Assembly: GCF_001625305.1 (NCBI RefSeq)
Contig: NW_017803468.1
Location: forward strand, 322,558-386,557
Direction: 5' to 3'
DNA from: Branchiostoma belcheri
Taxonomy: Eukaryota; Chordata; Leptocardii; Amphioxiformes; Branchiostomatidae
Length of the DNA: 64,000 bases
The position numbers and the translations under genes were made by a program. The notes beneath the pieces are model-generated. The model was not told the DNA's origin and ran no database searches. It saw only the letters and a list, made by a program, of their open reading frames with translations. Below, one piece after another: positions 36,536 to 48,135 of the stretch (position 1 is its first letter; every line of letters begins with the position of its first letter).

Positions 36536-37135
36536 GCGCGTCGGCGTCAGAACGTACTGCGCCTGCGCTAAACCACTAAGGCCACAGCAAGTGATTTTTA
36601 TGGATGACATCAGCGCGCATTAATTTTCGCCTGATTTGGGAAAAAAAAGTAATTTTGTTGCCCCCTGACAGTGGTCAACATGCCGAAAATACGTCTGTTG
36701 CCATGTCAGAACGTGAATGACAGATAACTATGCAGACAGGAGACAAGAAAAGACTATGATTCAATGTTTTATTTTTTACTTTGATGCAATGATATGCGCT
36801 GGCTGTGTATATGTGATTCCTCACTGAATCAAAACCATTTGTACAATCATTGAGTGAAAATGTAGGAACCTTGTTATTTTCGCCCGCCCGCATTAGATTT
36901 GGAGTCTGCGGATGATGTCATCCATAAAATTTACTTGCTGTGTCCTAATGCATTGTTCATAGCACTTTGGCAAAATGTATAATCAACGGTCGTACAGTAT
37001 TCAAATGTTGTGCTAGAAAAGAAAAGATATCGTCTGTAACAGGCAAAATTCTGATACGATATTGACCAAATATCCAACGAAAGTCGTTAAAAATTCGGCT
37101 TTCGCACAGGCGCAGTGCGTTCTGTGGACGTGCTT
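36536..37135. mobile_element. MITE family 2 copy interrupted by a family 1 MITE
   Basis: Left end GTCAGAACGTACTGCGCCTG; right end GGCGCAGTGCGTTCTG. Between them lies a complete family 1 element (36577-36948). Interior sequence after it (TTGTTCATAGCACTTTGGC, GATATCGTCTG) continues the family 2 body seen in genes A and B. Confidence 0.75.
36577..36948. mobile_element. Nested MITE family 1 copy
   Basis: Ends CTAAGGCCACAGCAAGTGAT and ATTTACTTGCTGTGTCCTA, same subfamily as 42873-43292. It interrupts the family 2 element. Confidence 0.75.
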
Positions 37136-37442
37136 CTTGGAACTAGGACGGAGTAGATCACGTGACCCCGTACCAAGCGATTACAGATACATCGATGAGT
37201 CAGTTTGACGCCCCCATCCCGCCACTATTGTTCATGTATCACGACCCCAGTATATATAGACATACTGTCTGGTACAATGTGTCTACATTCGTGCCGGAGG
37301 GGTATACTATACACAGACCTACGTAATCAATTTGTCGTTATAGCAGCAGAAAATAACATTTCAAAACTTCCCTAAAGGGACTGTTCTTGGTGTTTGTTCT
37401 CCTACTATGAATAGAATTGACACACGGTAAAAATACTTGATA

Positions 37443-38714
37443 CGAGGGTGGATCAAAAAGTTCTCGGCCTCACCTAGAAAATAAAGGGCAAACTCCTATT
37501 CTTTAGTATAACTGTATACTATGATGTCTTACATCACTGCACACAAAAATTCAAATTTCTATATTCATTAGTTAGCACGTGACGCCCCGTGAAAATGGGG
37601 CGGGTGAGGGCAAAATCACAAAATGGCCGCAACAGAAGCGTGTGCTGTGATCATGTATATCGATAAAAAGGGAATTCTCGTAAGGAAATCCATGAACACA
37701 TGGTCAGGACACTTGGTGATGACTCTCCTTCTTATTCAACTATAAAGAAGTTGGTTGCTAGCTACAAGCGCTGCAAGGTGAGCACCAAAGATGAACATAT
37801 GTCAGGATGCCACAAATCAGCACCATGGACAATCCAGTTGAGGCCATCCATCACATGGTAGTAAATGACAGATGTGAGACTGTCCAACATGTAGCAGAGT
37901 CTTTAGCCTGTGTTGTGGCTCTGTTCACAATGTTTTGTCAGACATCCTGGTGATGAGCAACCTGTCTGTAAGGTGGGTGCCTAGAATGTTTTCTGAACAT
38001 CAGAAGTTAAACAAGCTGGACATTTCAAGGAACGAATTCAGTCCAATCCATGCAATTACCTCAAAACATTTTTCACCCAAGATGAGACATGGTTTCACCA
38101 CTTTCACCCCAAATCAAAACAACAGAACAAACAATGAATGAAGAATGTTTCCCGGCCCCCAAGAAGTTTTATAGAGTTTCATCCGTTGACAGGGGTTTTG
38201 TCTCTGTTTTCTTGGACAGCAAGGGAGTAATCATGACTGAATACCTGTGAATAGGTTAAAACATCAATGGGGAGTACTATTTAACAGAATAGCAACAGTT
38301 GAGGACAACGGTCAAAGAGATAAGGAGAGGAAAGCACCTAGCTGGCGTGATGACAATGCACCTGTCCACACAGCACAGGGGTCAGTGACAGCAGCAAACG
38401 AATTTGGCTTTGAAGTCTAACCCCACCCTTCCAATTCACCTGACCTAGCACCCTCGGACTTCTACCTATTTCCTAAACTGAAGTTCCACTTACGTGGTCA
38501 ACGTTTTTATGGTAATGATGACGTCATCAGTGCGGGTGAGCCCTATCTGGGGGCTCCAGATTCAACCTTCTTCCACAAGGGGAAAACAAACCCGGAACAT
38601 CACTGGACCAAGTGCATTGCAGTTAGAGGGGACTATGTTGAAACATAGTGTAAGAAATTTTTTTCTGCCACGACGTTTTCTAGGTGAGGCCGAGAACTTT
38701 TTGATCCACCCTCG
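37443..38714 (+). mobile_element. Mariner-like transposon, intact ends, dead transposase
   Basis: Terminal inverted repeats of about 40 bases (CGAGGGTGGATCAAAAAGTT and its complement) are flanked on both sides by TA, the Tc1/mariner target duplication. Length 1272 bases matches mariner. Broken plus-strand frames between about 37610 and 38640 show mariner-type pieces: DETWFHHF, then SPDLAPSDFYLFPKLK, the final catalytic Asp region. Stops and frameshifts interrupt the reading frame many times, so it cannot encode transposase, though its ends look mobilisable in trans. Confidence 0.92.
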
Positions 38715-38804
38715 TACACGCAACCTGTACAGTGTAAGGTTTGACAGTATTGGGTGACTTGGCAAAGTCCAAAGGCGTTGTGTCCTGATCCATATCGTCT
38801 TGAC

Positions 38805-39048
38805 GTTATCGTGTGGCCTAACAGTAGAATGTTCGTCTCAGAACCAAAAAGTCCAGGGTTCGAATCCTGCCATGACACGAGTCTTGTGCCCTTGGGAAAG
38901 GCACTTAACATGACTTTTCTGACTTCGCTTAGGCAAAAATGAGTATTATATTGTGCTCTGGGTTGTTAGCAGCATACAAATAAGTTGAAAAAAAAAACTT
39001 GAGTGCGCCGTCACTACGTTTTGTGACTACATTTTGGAATAATAATGA
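38805..39048 (+). mobile_element. tRNA-derived SINE
   Basis: Head GTGTGGCCTAACAGTAGAATG, B box GGTTCGAATCC, core TTGTGCCCTTGGGAAAGGCAC, tail ATTTTGGAATAATAATG. Starts about 90 bases after the mariner end. Confidence 0.8.
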
Positions 39049-39257
39049 AAATAAAATCGTTCAGCATAATACTGCTCAGGCCATGCGCCAATTTTCTCTA
39101 TTTTTGGAAGCCTGGTAGAAGCTTTAGAATTTGGATGGAAAGGCTGGCTGGGCACGAAACATTTGCCTCACCACTTATAAAGGTTAGGGTTAGGATCGGC
39201 ACAGACAAAAGATGGCTTTTAAAGTATGTCTAAGAACATACTACTCACTACAATGAC

Positions 39258-39460
39258 CTGTAGGTCTACTCTCCAAGCAGAGGTTTCGGTTTATTTTTAG
39301 CGTGTTTTTAGGCTTTCTTTATCGGGGTTTCTCTTTTTTTCCCACCGTTGAGTTTGGTGGGAAAAAAAATCAGTGCAAATGAGAAACACCGATAAAAAGC
39401 CTAAAAACACGCTAAAAATAACCCCAAACCAAAACCTCTGCTTGGAGAGTACTGTAGGTC
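39258..39460. mobile_element. Hairpin MITE with 9-bp target duplication
   Basis: CTGTAGGTC is repeated exactly at 39258-39266 and 39452-39460. The 185-base interior starts TACTCTCCAAGCAGAGGTTT and ends with the complement; the arms pair for about 75 bases each with one 4-base GGGG difference. A 9-bp duplication with long inverted repeats is typical of Mutator-like elements. Confidence 0.85.
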
Positions 39461-39980
39461 GATAAACCAGCGAGATTTGCTTGTCACTAAATGGTAGATT
39501 TGTCGCCGAATAGTCACAGGTAAGTACACTGCAGGTAATGCGGGTTCATGGATAAGGCTTTAGCATGGGATTACGCATTGAAACTCGGATATCTATGGTG
39601 AAAAAAAGAATTGTCCAAGGAAGGGGGTTCATTCAACTAGAACCTTACTGATCCTAATCTGGATTACGTTTCCGATACGTCCATTAAAGAGATACCCGCG
39701 ACAAAAGATCCTGAAGAAGAAGAAGGTAGAGTTATGACATGCACGCAAGCGTCCCTAACCCCCGCCCTTTGTAGTGTTGAAAGGGGCACCTGTTATAAGT
39801 GGAAGGCAACTATACATGTTTGTATGTACGAGTTACAAGCACTCACGTTGTTTACAGTACAGGAGATACAGGAAGGCTTCTTTACATGTGTCAGCGTGAA
39901 GTGGCTCAAAAGTTGGCCGACGTCCTAGAGAGGTATTAGCAGCAGGACAGCAGACACATTTGGCCTAGCTGGACTTTACA

Positions 39981-40150
39981 AGCGACTGGAAAGAGTAGAA
40001 ATTTGTCAAATAGACAAATGACATGGTAAGATGTTGGTGAGCTAATAGAGTATAGTTTTGATTTTCGGGAGAGATATACTGTACTCTTAGCGGTCACCAT
40101 CTCTCCTGGCATCTTACCTGTGCCAACAAAATCTACTGTTTCCAGTCGCT
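39981..40150. repeat. Inverted-repeat hairpin element
   Basis: AGCGACTGGAAA...GTAGA at the left is mirrored by TCTACTGTTTCCAGTCGCT at the right, with further internal pairing (GGTAAGATG / CATCTTACC). Probably a small MITE; no clear target duplication seen. Confidence 0.6.
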
Positions 40151-40159
40151 TCTGAAGCC

Positions 40160-41970
40160 TACAGTAGAGGCTGTAAAAATCACTTAATTTGACAGTTGAT
40201 TTAAGCATATTTTACTTGGTGGGTTTCCCGATTTTCCCTCGTACTACTTCGAAAATGTCGAAGCCGAATACATAATAAACTGTGGATTTAAGAATAACGC
40301 GGAGGTTTCGTCACATCATGATTGGATACAGGTTCACTCCTTGCCCTAACCATGGCACCACAATCCCCTAGTGACGGCTGTAAGCCCGGTTATCCCAGTC
40401 TCCGATCAACAAACCAAACATTATTGGCACGACACAAAAGACTTTTGAGGAAACACCAGTACTGATTATGTATAGAGGGTTTACCAAAATCCACGTCCTT
40501 GAGGGAGCCTTAGAAACTGCTACTCTACAGGGTTCGGGTTGGGCTTTCAGAGAATCTAATAATTGTTGGGCGATGCCATAGCGACCGCAAGGACACGGAA
40601 ACAAACTTAAATTACAAGAAATTCATCTTGAAACAAGTGCAAGAAGCTCACAGTTATATGAAGGGAAACAAAACGGAATAGCAAGCCATACAACTGTCAG
40701 TATAGGGTTATTAATCTTATTCAGAAAAGGGGCTATAAGAAGTAAGATTTTGTCGACTTCTCGTTGCAATTAGGTAGGGAAAAGTTACGCTGCAAGAAGG
40801 TTTTACATGGTTTGGGGGGGATGGTTAAACTGGCACGTAGGCCGGCGGTCGTCTGGTATTTCAGTTACGTCGTTCCCATTTTTGAAGAGTCATGGTGTTG
40901 TGGGGAAAAGTTCCCGTCACGACATCTCGCGTGAGGAGGAAATGTTTACGTCTGCCACATCGTTCATCTAGGGTGGGCTGTTATTGTATTCAGAACCGTG
41001 CACATCTAGTTCTATGCCTGGATAGGTTAGGGATAGGCTACTCTCCAAACAGAATTTTAAGCTTCCTTATTTCTATTTCTTTATCGCGCACTGTTTTTGT
41101 ACTTGTGTATTTTCTAAATTTTTACTGTCTGGCAAATGGATACGATACTGTCTGGCAAATGGATACTGCCTGGCCGATTTGATGCTGCCTTTGCAGCCAT
41201 TCAAAAAGATCTTGGGTTTTAGGGTTAGGCATGGTTCTAAATAGTCTCCACGTATCCAAGGTCATATATTTTTCACAACCACGGTTCTGGATACGCGTGA
41301 ACTATTCAAAAGCAATTGTCTCTTAGCCACAAAGGGTTGCCCTTTAATAAACTCGCCACATATGTGAACTGAATCATGTCTGTTTTTTTGGCTCGCCAGG
41401 CTTGCTTGTGTGGCAACCGTGTTTTTGTGGCCGTAAACACAGTTACGCACACTCTATAATTACTGTTGCTGTGTAATACCCAAACACGTCTGTTTTGCCC
41501 TCAAGAAGTGGGAAACATCCGATGACATAGTGTCATAAATGGCCTTTCTCCGAATTGACAGGGACACTGGTTATCACTAAGACTGTTCCATTTTAGTGAA
41601 CGGGGAGTACGGAACGTAACTGACAAAATCAAACAGACCTACATGCATGCTTTGACAAAGACTCCCCCACCAAAATTCTTCATAACATTTAACTATGAAA
41701 TTAAAATGATTTATCTTCAAATGGTCATGCACCTATGCAAAATTTCAAGTAAAACATTATCATGGAATGGAACTGACCAGAAGATAAGGGCACATAATGA
41801 CGTGATGTGTTGTTTGGTAGTGAGCAAAGTACAGTTTGGTAGTGTGGTATTTCTCCGGAAGTCGTGGTGCCTACACCTCCTGTATGTTATCTTTTTATGA
41901 CGTCATCTGACTTTCCTGTTTTAACAGTTCATTTCTTCTTCTTCATCTTTTTTCAGTCTACAAGTCTGTT
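40160..41970. other. No gene recognised
   Basis: Some short open frames but no splice-supported exon, no known domain and no clear repeat family. Confidence 0.4.
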
Positions 41971-41978
41971 GCTGTTCT

Positions 41979-42770
41979 GCTTCGAAAATAGCCTCTATCA
42001 GGCTTCGGAAACGACAGGAGAGAGTCGAAATTTGGAATACATGAAAACATGCCAGGGGAGTTGGTACGCTAAGAAGTACATTTGCCGCGAATTACCATCC
42101 TCCTTCGCAGGGCTAAAATCCTCCGGTTCCCTTCCGGTTTTAGCCCTGCTATTTACCGCTGACAGTTTGACTTCTGGTGACGTCACCGCCAAACTGCTGT
42201 CAGCCAATCAGAGAATTTGCGCACCGAGCTTTGCGCAAAAACCGCAAAGGTCGCTGGGAACCTATTAGCCAATCAGGTTACATGTTGGGACAGGCCAAGA
42301 TGGCGGCTATTACAGATACTAGAAGTTTCGTGCGAGCCGTGCAAGATTTATTTGGAGTCGAGCGGCTTCGTGAGCATCAGCAGTCGATGCTACGGGCGCT
42401 GCTTGATGGCAGAGACGTTTTTCTGAGTGTGCGGACAGGAGGAGGGAAGAGCCTGTGCTATATGGGCTTCCCAGCAGCGGCCAAAGCCCTGGCCAAAGCC
42501 GAGACAGAGTTAGGGCAAGCCCCCCGACATCTGATTGGTTTGTGCCAAATAAGGCAAGCTCATGAATTATTTATAAGTGACGTCACCAGAAGTCAAACTG
42601 TCAGCGGTAAATAGCAGGGCTAAAACCGGAAGGGAACCGGAGGATTTTAGCCCTGCGAAGGAGGATGCGAATTACTAGCGGCCTAACTTCCCTGGCATGA
42701 TATTCATCTATTTGGTCGATTTCTATACCCTTTCAGGCCGCTTCCGAAGCCTGGTAGAGACCGTACTTCG
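41979..42770 (+). mobile_element. Inverted-repeat element carrying a RecQ-type helicase fragment
   Basis: Arms of about 195 bases (41979-42187 and 42577-42770) are complementary, including TCCTCCTTCGCAGGGCTAAA, TTTACCGCTGACAGTTTGAC and GGTGACGTCACC in both. The unique centre (42188-42576) encodes a helicase-like start preceded by promoter-like motifs. No transposase is present, so it looks like a non-autonomous element that captured host sequence. Confidence 0.75.
42300..42530 (+). pseudogene. RecQ-family helicase N-terminal fragment
   Basis: From the ATG at 42300 the frame gives MAAITDTRSFV, then DLFGVERLREHQQSML (RecQ motif 0), and VRTGGGKSLCY, the Walker A motif of SF2 helicases. The helicase match ends soon after PAAAKALAK; the frame then runs into the element's inverted repeat and stops. 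All later motifs (DEAH box, motifs II-VI) are missing, so it cannot be an active helicase. Confidence 0.75.
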
Positions 42771-42872
42771 ACAATATTATATTATGCGACCTGTCAAACC
42801 ATGGACCCCCCCCCACACACACACACACACCACACACACACTGGTAGTTTAGCCTTTGCAGTGAATTCAATC

Positions 42873-43292
42873 TTAGGCCACAGCAAGTAAATTTTATGGA
42901 TGACATCCTCCACAGACTCCGAGCGGGCGAAAGAAAACAAGGCGAGCCGAAAAAAAAGGTTCCTACAATTAAAAATTTTGACTCAATCATTGTACAAATG
43001 GTTTTGATTCAGTGGGAACATCACATTATATACACACCCAGCATCACATATCACTGCATCAAAGTAAGAAACAAAACATTAAATCAGGGCCTTTTCTTGT
43101 CTCGTCTCTTCATATAGTTACCTGCCATCCACCTTCCGGCACGGCAACAGACATCTTTGCCGATTTTCGGCATGTTGGTCACTGTCAGAAGCCTTCAAGG
43201 CAACAAAATTTCTTGTGTTTTTTTTTCCAAAGTCAGGCGAAAATTGATGCGCGTGCTAATGCCATCGATAAAAATTACTTGCTGTGGCCTTA
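42873..43292. mobile_element. MITE family 1 copy, 'CACAGCAAG' subfamily
   Basis: TTAGGCCACAGCAAGTAAAT and ATTACTTGCTGTGGCCTTA are inverse ends. The best match to 36577-36948. Confidence 0.85.
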
Positions 43293-43740
43293 TCGTAATT
43301 AGGGCAGCTCCATACCGTAGAGGTCCTTACGATCTCGATTGTTTCTATAACCCTCCCACTTAGAGACAGTCGGAAAATTCTTGTGCGCATTGTGCGGAAA
43401 AAATTCTTTGTTGGCTAGATCAGATGTCTATTTTGGGTGTTGTGTTTCGGTGCGACTCTCGCATTCGTATGACAGGTATGCAGCTAGAACATCGCTGGGA
43501 GGTCCTGTAAACAGGTCAGCAGAAAGGTCGAAAGGTCAAGCAAACAGTTACTTTGTGTCCACTTTGAAGCCGGTCGGTTAGTAGTGCGATAAGAAGAACA
43601 AACATAGTACGTAGAGTTGGTCATTACAGTGCAGGTAATCGGTGTACAATATATGCAGGATACATGTACATGTATGTAGGCTCGTCGTGTATTTACATTT
43701 CTTATACTTCTTCTTCTTCTTGTGTACTCTCTAACAACCC

Positions 43741-43990
43741 CTACTGGGGTATCACTGAGAGGGGGGGGGGTGCGACGGACTGTGCGGCCAGGAGTCCGGC
43801 CTTAAAGGCCTCCACTGTCTGGGCTTTTACTAACTGGCCCGGCAGCTTATTCCACTCATTGATTGTTCGTGGAAAAAAAAAGTCTGTTTTGACAGATATT
43901 GCTTGATATTTATGTTCATGACTTCCTCTGGTACGCCTATGGGCAGGTTTGAGATATTGTTCCATTTGAATATCAATATGTCCATATTAT
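43741..43990 (-). pseudogene. LINE 3' end fragment (RT ORF C-terminus)
   Basis: The minus-strand frame contains RRTRGSHEHKYQAISVKTD then FFFPRTINEWNKLPGQL, the standard C-terminal motif of CR1/L2/jockey-like RT ORFs. It ends in a stop at 43741. No 5' part is present. Confidence 0.8.
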
Positions 43991-44261
43991 ACATCTAAAT
44001 AAAAAAAAATCGATTCGATCACAAAACGTTTTTCCTTATATCTTTCATTTGTATGATGACGAACAAGCAAAGTGAAGTCGAACACACAAACTAGATTATA
44101 GTACTTACCATAGCTTCTATGTGTTCATTTGTAAAGTCTTCTTTTTGTGACATGTGATAGCCAAGTGGGGCAATTATGTACAGTTAAGTCGATCGCATGC
44201 TAGATACATTCATAGGTAACAAAATGGCGGAATGTCATGGGTTTTGGTGGAAGTGAGCGCG

Positions 44262-44376
44262 ATTCTTTCTGTCTGTCTGTATGTCTGTCTGTCTGTCTGA
44301 ATGTCTATCTCTGTCTCTCTCTATCTCTGTCTATGTGTGTGTTCGTGTGCGTGTGTGTTTGTGTGTCTGTGTCTGA
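44262..44376. repeat. (CTGT)n / (GT)n simple repeat
   Basis: CTGTCTGTCTGT tract grading into CTCTCT and GTGTGTG. Confidence 0.9.
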
Positions 44377-44479
44377 GAAACGACCATACCTCACGAGAGT
44401 CCTGTTTGTTTTTTCGGCTGGTGCCAATGAGGTCCAGGCTAAGTCAATATATGGTAGTCATGTAAACTTCGCTTGACAA

Positions 44480-46850
44480 ATATCGATTAGAATGTAGCAT
44501 GCTTGATCAGCAGCGACTGCCAAATGCCCTGTGTTTGCAGTGTTAATGACGCAACATGTGTTTGTATGGTGCGGCAAATATTTTTCAATGTCGTCTAAAT
44601 GTTTGAATAATGTCGGAAATGATTCAATATATTAGAATGCACATCACATGGTACAATGGCCTCTTGAAGAAAATATCATAGAGCAATGGATTATATGTCA
44701 CCTAAATTGTTTGGATTGTTGGCCAAATGGCATCATGACGTGTCCATGTATTACTAACGAAACGTTTTAAACAAGTTCCTAATACATTTTACATGGATAC
44801 GTATTAATGGTATTTTTGCTCACACTTAAAACGACTTTGGCGCCGTACATTTTATTGTTTTAAAATGTTCCATTGTTACTTCAAGAGACTATTTTACCAT
44901 TTGAGATGAATTCTCAATTATTGAATCATTTCCGACGTTATTCAAACATTTTATGCGACGTGCAAACAGATATTTGCGGGACCGAACAACTCAGTCCACA
45001 TTTCCCGCTTTTGGGGGTTGGTCATCATGTCTTTACTTTTTCTATATTCGCATTCCGGTAGTGACTAGCTGAATATTTACATATTTGGTTGGAATGTGTG
45101 TGTGTGTGGGGGGGGGGGGTATCTAACAGGGTTTGTTTACTAGCACTTGGAAATTCCCAGAATGTCCACTTTCCCTGAATCTCCATGCAAAGGTTTAGAG
45201 ATTGAACTGAACGATCTTATTGCTTTCCTGACTACCAGGTTCCTTTCACAGTCTAGGATGAGGGGTTAAAGAGGATGAGCAATACAAAACCATTATAACC
45301 CTTTGTCGTTACCGCCATTTTCTATTCAGAGGGGGGGGGGGGGCAAAGGGCTTTACCAGACTCACGAGGCAGCTACATCATTATTATCCAATGTTTTTAA
45401 GACAGTTTTTTTTATTATTACTGTGTGAAAATAGCTGGATGATGTTTGTGTAAGTTTCACACTTTAATAAATGATCTCTGTCAGTCACTATGATTATATG
45501 TCTTCTCCCTCTTCTGTGTGTTTTATCGGTGTGTGGGCGGGGGAGGGGGGCAACTTGCTCCTCAAATCATTATCATTTTATCAAAAGCACCCCTTTGTCC
45601 TCTGTCTAACTCCCATCCATTATACGACAAGTCTCTCAATCAGGCCAGGAAATACAGAACAGCGATAACTCAAAACAAAGAATATTTCATATTCTAAGCA
45701 AATCTGTAGTTGTTGCTTCTTTTACCGTCAATTGTGTAAATAATAATGGTTTCCGTATCTATGGTCTGATTCAGATCATGCCTATGTCCTCTCTGCTATC
45801 CTATACCCAAAGAAAGATATCTTGCAAGATAGAATTGAAGCCACACATTGTATTTTATTCTTGGATGTTTCAAGATGATACATTTCTGAAGATCTTTTGT
45901 GCCTTGGTATTGATGCCATGTTGTTCGAGGCATCTTACTTATATATGTGTACACATACAGATAGTGTGTCCTTTGATTGACAACATATTTCAAGAACTGA
46001 CAGATGGTTGATGTAAGATAAAACTGACAAGCTGACGTGGTGGAAAAATCAGTCAATAAAATCAAAGGTTAAAATACATATCCGTCTTCCCCATGATGTT
46101 ACCGGAGGGTTCCATGTGTGCGAACATGTTGTAGCTTCATTATTACCTACACACTATTTCAATAAAAGAGCATGATAAAAAATTGTAACTTGAATCATGA
46201 CGATCTAGAATTGACAAACCCCGGAGACAATTTGGTGGTATATTAGGGGTTATGTTGCACAGGACAATTGCAGTATAGTATTGCAAAATATGGATTAGAT
46301 ATTTGTTTTAGAACGAACTTTAGGTCGAACAGGTTTGGTGTTCAATTGGAAATGTGCAGGTATCTTTATGTCTACCCGCAGTTACCCTACACTGGTCCTG
46401 TTGTACAAATTGATTTTCTAACTTGTCTTACAAAGTGCAAAAGTTCTGCAATGCAACAAACAAAAGATGGTTCCAGAAACACAATAAAGTGCTCAGTTCA
46501 GGTGTCTCCTAGGCGATGAACAAGACTGATCGCCAGGTGCCTACTTGATCTAAAATAAGCCATATAAGGTATTAAAATAGCACTTAGTATATAATTAAAG
46601 AGTTGTAGCTCTGTGAGGAGAACCATTCTGATGGATTCGATCATCTTACAACAAACCGGTGTTTAACACTTTAACTCAACCACATTGTACTTCTCTTGTC
46701 GTTAGTGCATTAACGTTTCTTATGAAATTGAATATAAAAAATAAGACAGTCTGTAAAAATCAGTTTGACTTCCAACTGAAGACAGATGTTACACACTGCA
46801 TAATTACAGGGCTGTCACTTATCATACCTATACCTTACAAGCCGCAAAAT
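44480..46850. other. No gene recognised
   Basis: AT-rich with poly-G runs at about 45108-45118 and 45331-45343. An unassigned open frame at 46268-46519 (Cys-containing, AG just before it) has no match I can name and no good donor. Confidence 0.35.
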
Positions 46851-47757
46851 TGCAAGCAAACCTTAACATTTAAAATCTTAATCATTGTGACTTCTTTCAA
46901 AAGCATTGGAGTTAGCCTACCAAAAACAATGGAGGTTACCTACCAAAGCTAAACAATGTGTAGATGTCAAACATTTTTTTTCATCACAAGGTCCTTACTT
47001 GTTCCTAACTTTATGCTTATCGTTTCCTAATAGCACAGCTCAGATAAACTTAATCTTTGTGACGGTAAATGTCTTCAAAGGCATTGGAGGTAAACCACCA
47101 ACACTGAACAATATGTAGGTGTCAACTAATTGCTCTTTTTTTTCATCACAAGGTCCTTACTTGTTGTAACTATATTCTTATCGTTTCCTAATAGCACGGC
47201 TTGAAAAACTTAATCGTTGTGATGGTACACTTTCTATAGTATTGGAGGATTCATTATGTTATTGACCAACCAATGTTAACCGATGTTAGATGTTGAAATT
47301 GGTTTTTTCATCACAAGGTCCTTACTTGTTGTGACTCTATGCTTATCGTTTCCTAATAGCGCGGCGTAAAAACTTAATCTTTGTGATGGCAAAGCGTCTG
47401 AAAAGGTATTGGAGGCAAACCAATAGAGCTAAACAATTTGTAGGTGTTAAACAATTGTGTTTTTTCATCACAAGGTCCTTACTTGATTAACTATATACCT
47501 ATCGTTTCCTAATAGCGCAGCTTAGAAACTTAATCTTTGTGATGGTACAATGTATTTAAAGCATTGGAGGTTTTTCTTGATGTTAGTGAAATACCAATGC
47601 TAAGCAATATAAGATGTTTTTTTTCACATCACAAGGTTCTTACTTCTTCTGACAAATTCTTGTCATTCATAAATCTTAATCTCTGTGATGGTACGATTTC
47701 GAAAAGGCATTGGAGGTTTCCGTGATGTTAGTGACCTACCAATGCTAAATGATGTAA
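46850..47757. repeat. Tandem array of about 162-base units
   Basis: TCATCACAAGGTCCTTACTT recurs at 46981, 47143, 47308 and 47465 and, diverged, at 47626 (spacings 162, 165, 157, 161). Each unit also has TATCGTTTCCTAATAGC, AACTTAATCTTTGTGATGG and GCATTGGAGG. Part of one more unit may follow at about 48140-48210, beyond an inserted MITE. Confidence 0.9.
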
Positions 47758-48135
47758 GGCCTAGGAAACAAATGTTGTGTTTCCTGTTTCAGTTCTGGAA
47801 AAATTAGGGTCGGTAGGAAGGGATTATCTTTTTTTGTTCTTTTTTAGACTTATATCTATAAACAGTGATATCTATAAACGGGTCCAACTTATACAATACA
47901 GTTTAACAAATTAAAACCTGCATGATATTCTTTTTTTTTTAATGTCAATATTTAAAAACCAATTGTACAATGTTTTTAATCAGCTGTCAGATCATGGGGC
48001 TAGAAAAGGTTGATCAGCTCGAAAATTTATGTCCCTTTCAAGGATCCACCCCCCCCCCCAAAAAAAAGTCTAGGGTCGGCAGGTTTTTCTATGGTCGGTA
48101 GGGAAACAGGAAGCGTAACATTTTTTCCTATGCCT
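47757..48135. mobile_element. MITE family 3, inserted in the tandem array
   Basis: Left GGCCTAGGAAACAAATGTTG, TTTCCTGTTTC and AGGGTCGGTAGG; right carries the complements ending TTTTTTCCTATGCC. Array-like sequence is found on both sides. Confidence 0.7.

Noticed and set aside
41864..42268. 134-residue plus-strand frame
   Set aside because: Most of it runs through the left inverted arm of the RecQ-carrying element; it has no domain and no splice support.
46268..46519. Cys-containing 83-residue plus-strand frame preceded by AG
   Set aside because: No recognisable domain, no suitable donor and no partner exon. It could be a lone exon but I cannot support it.
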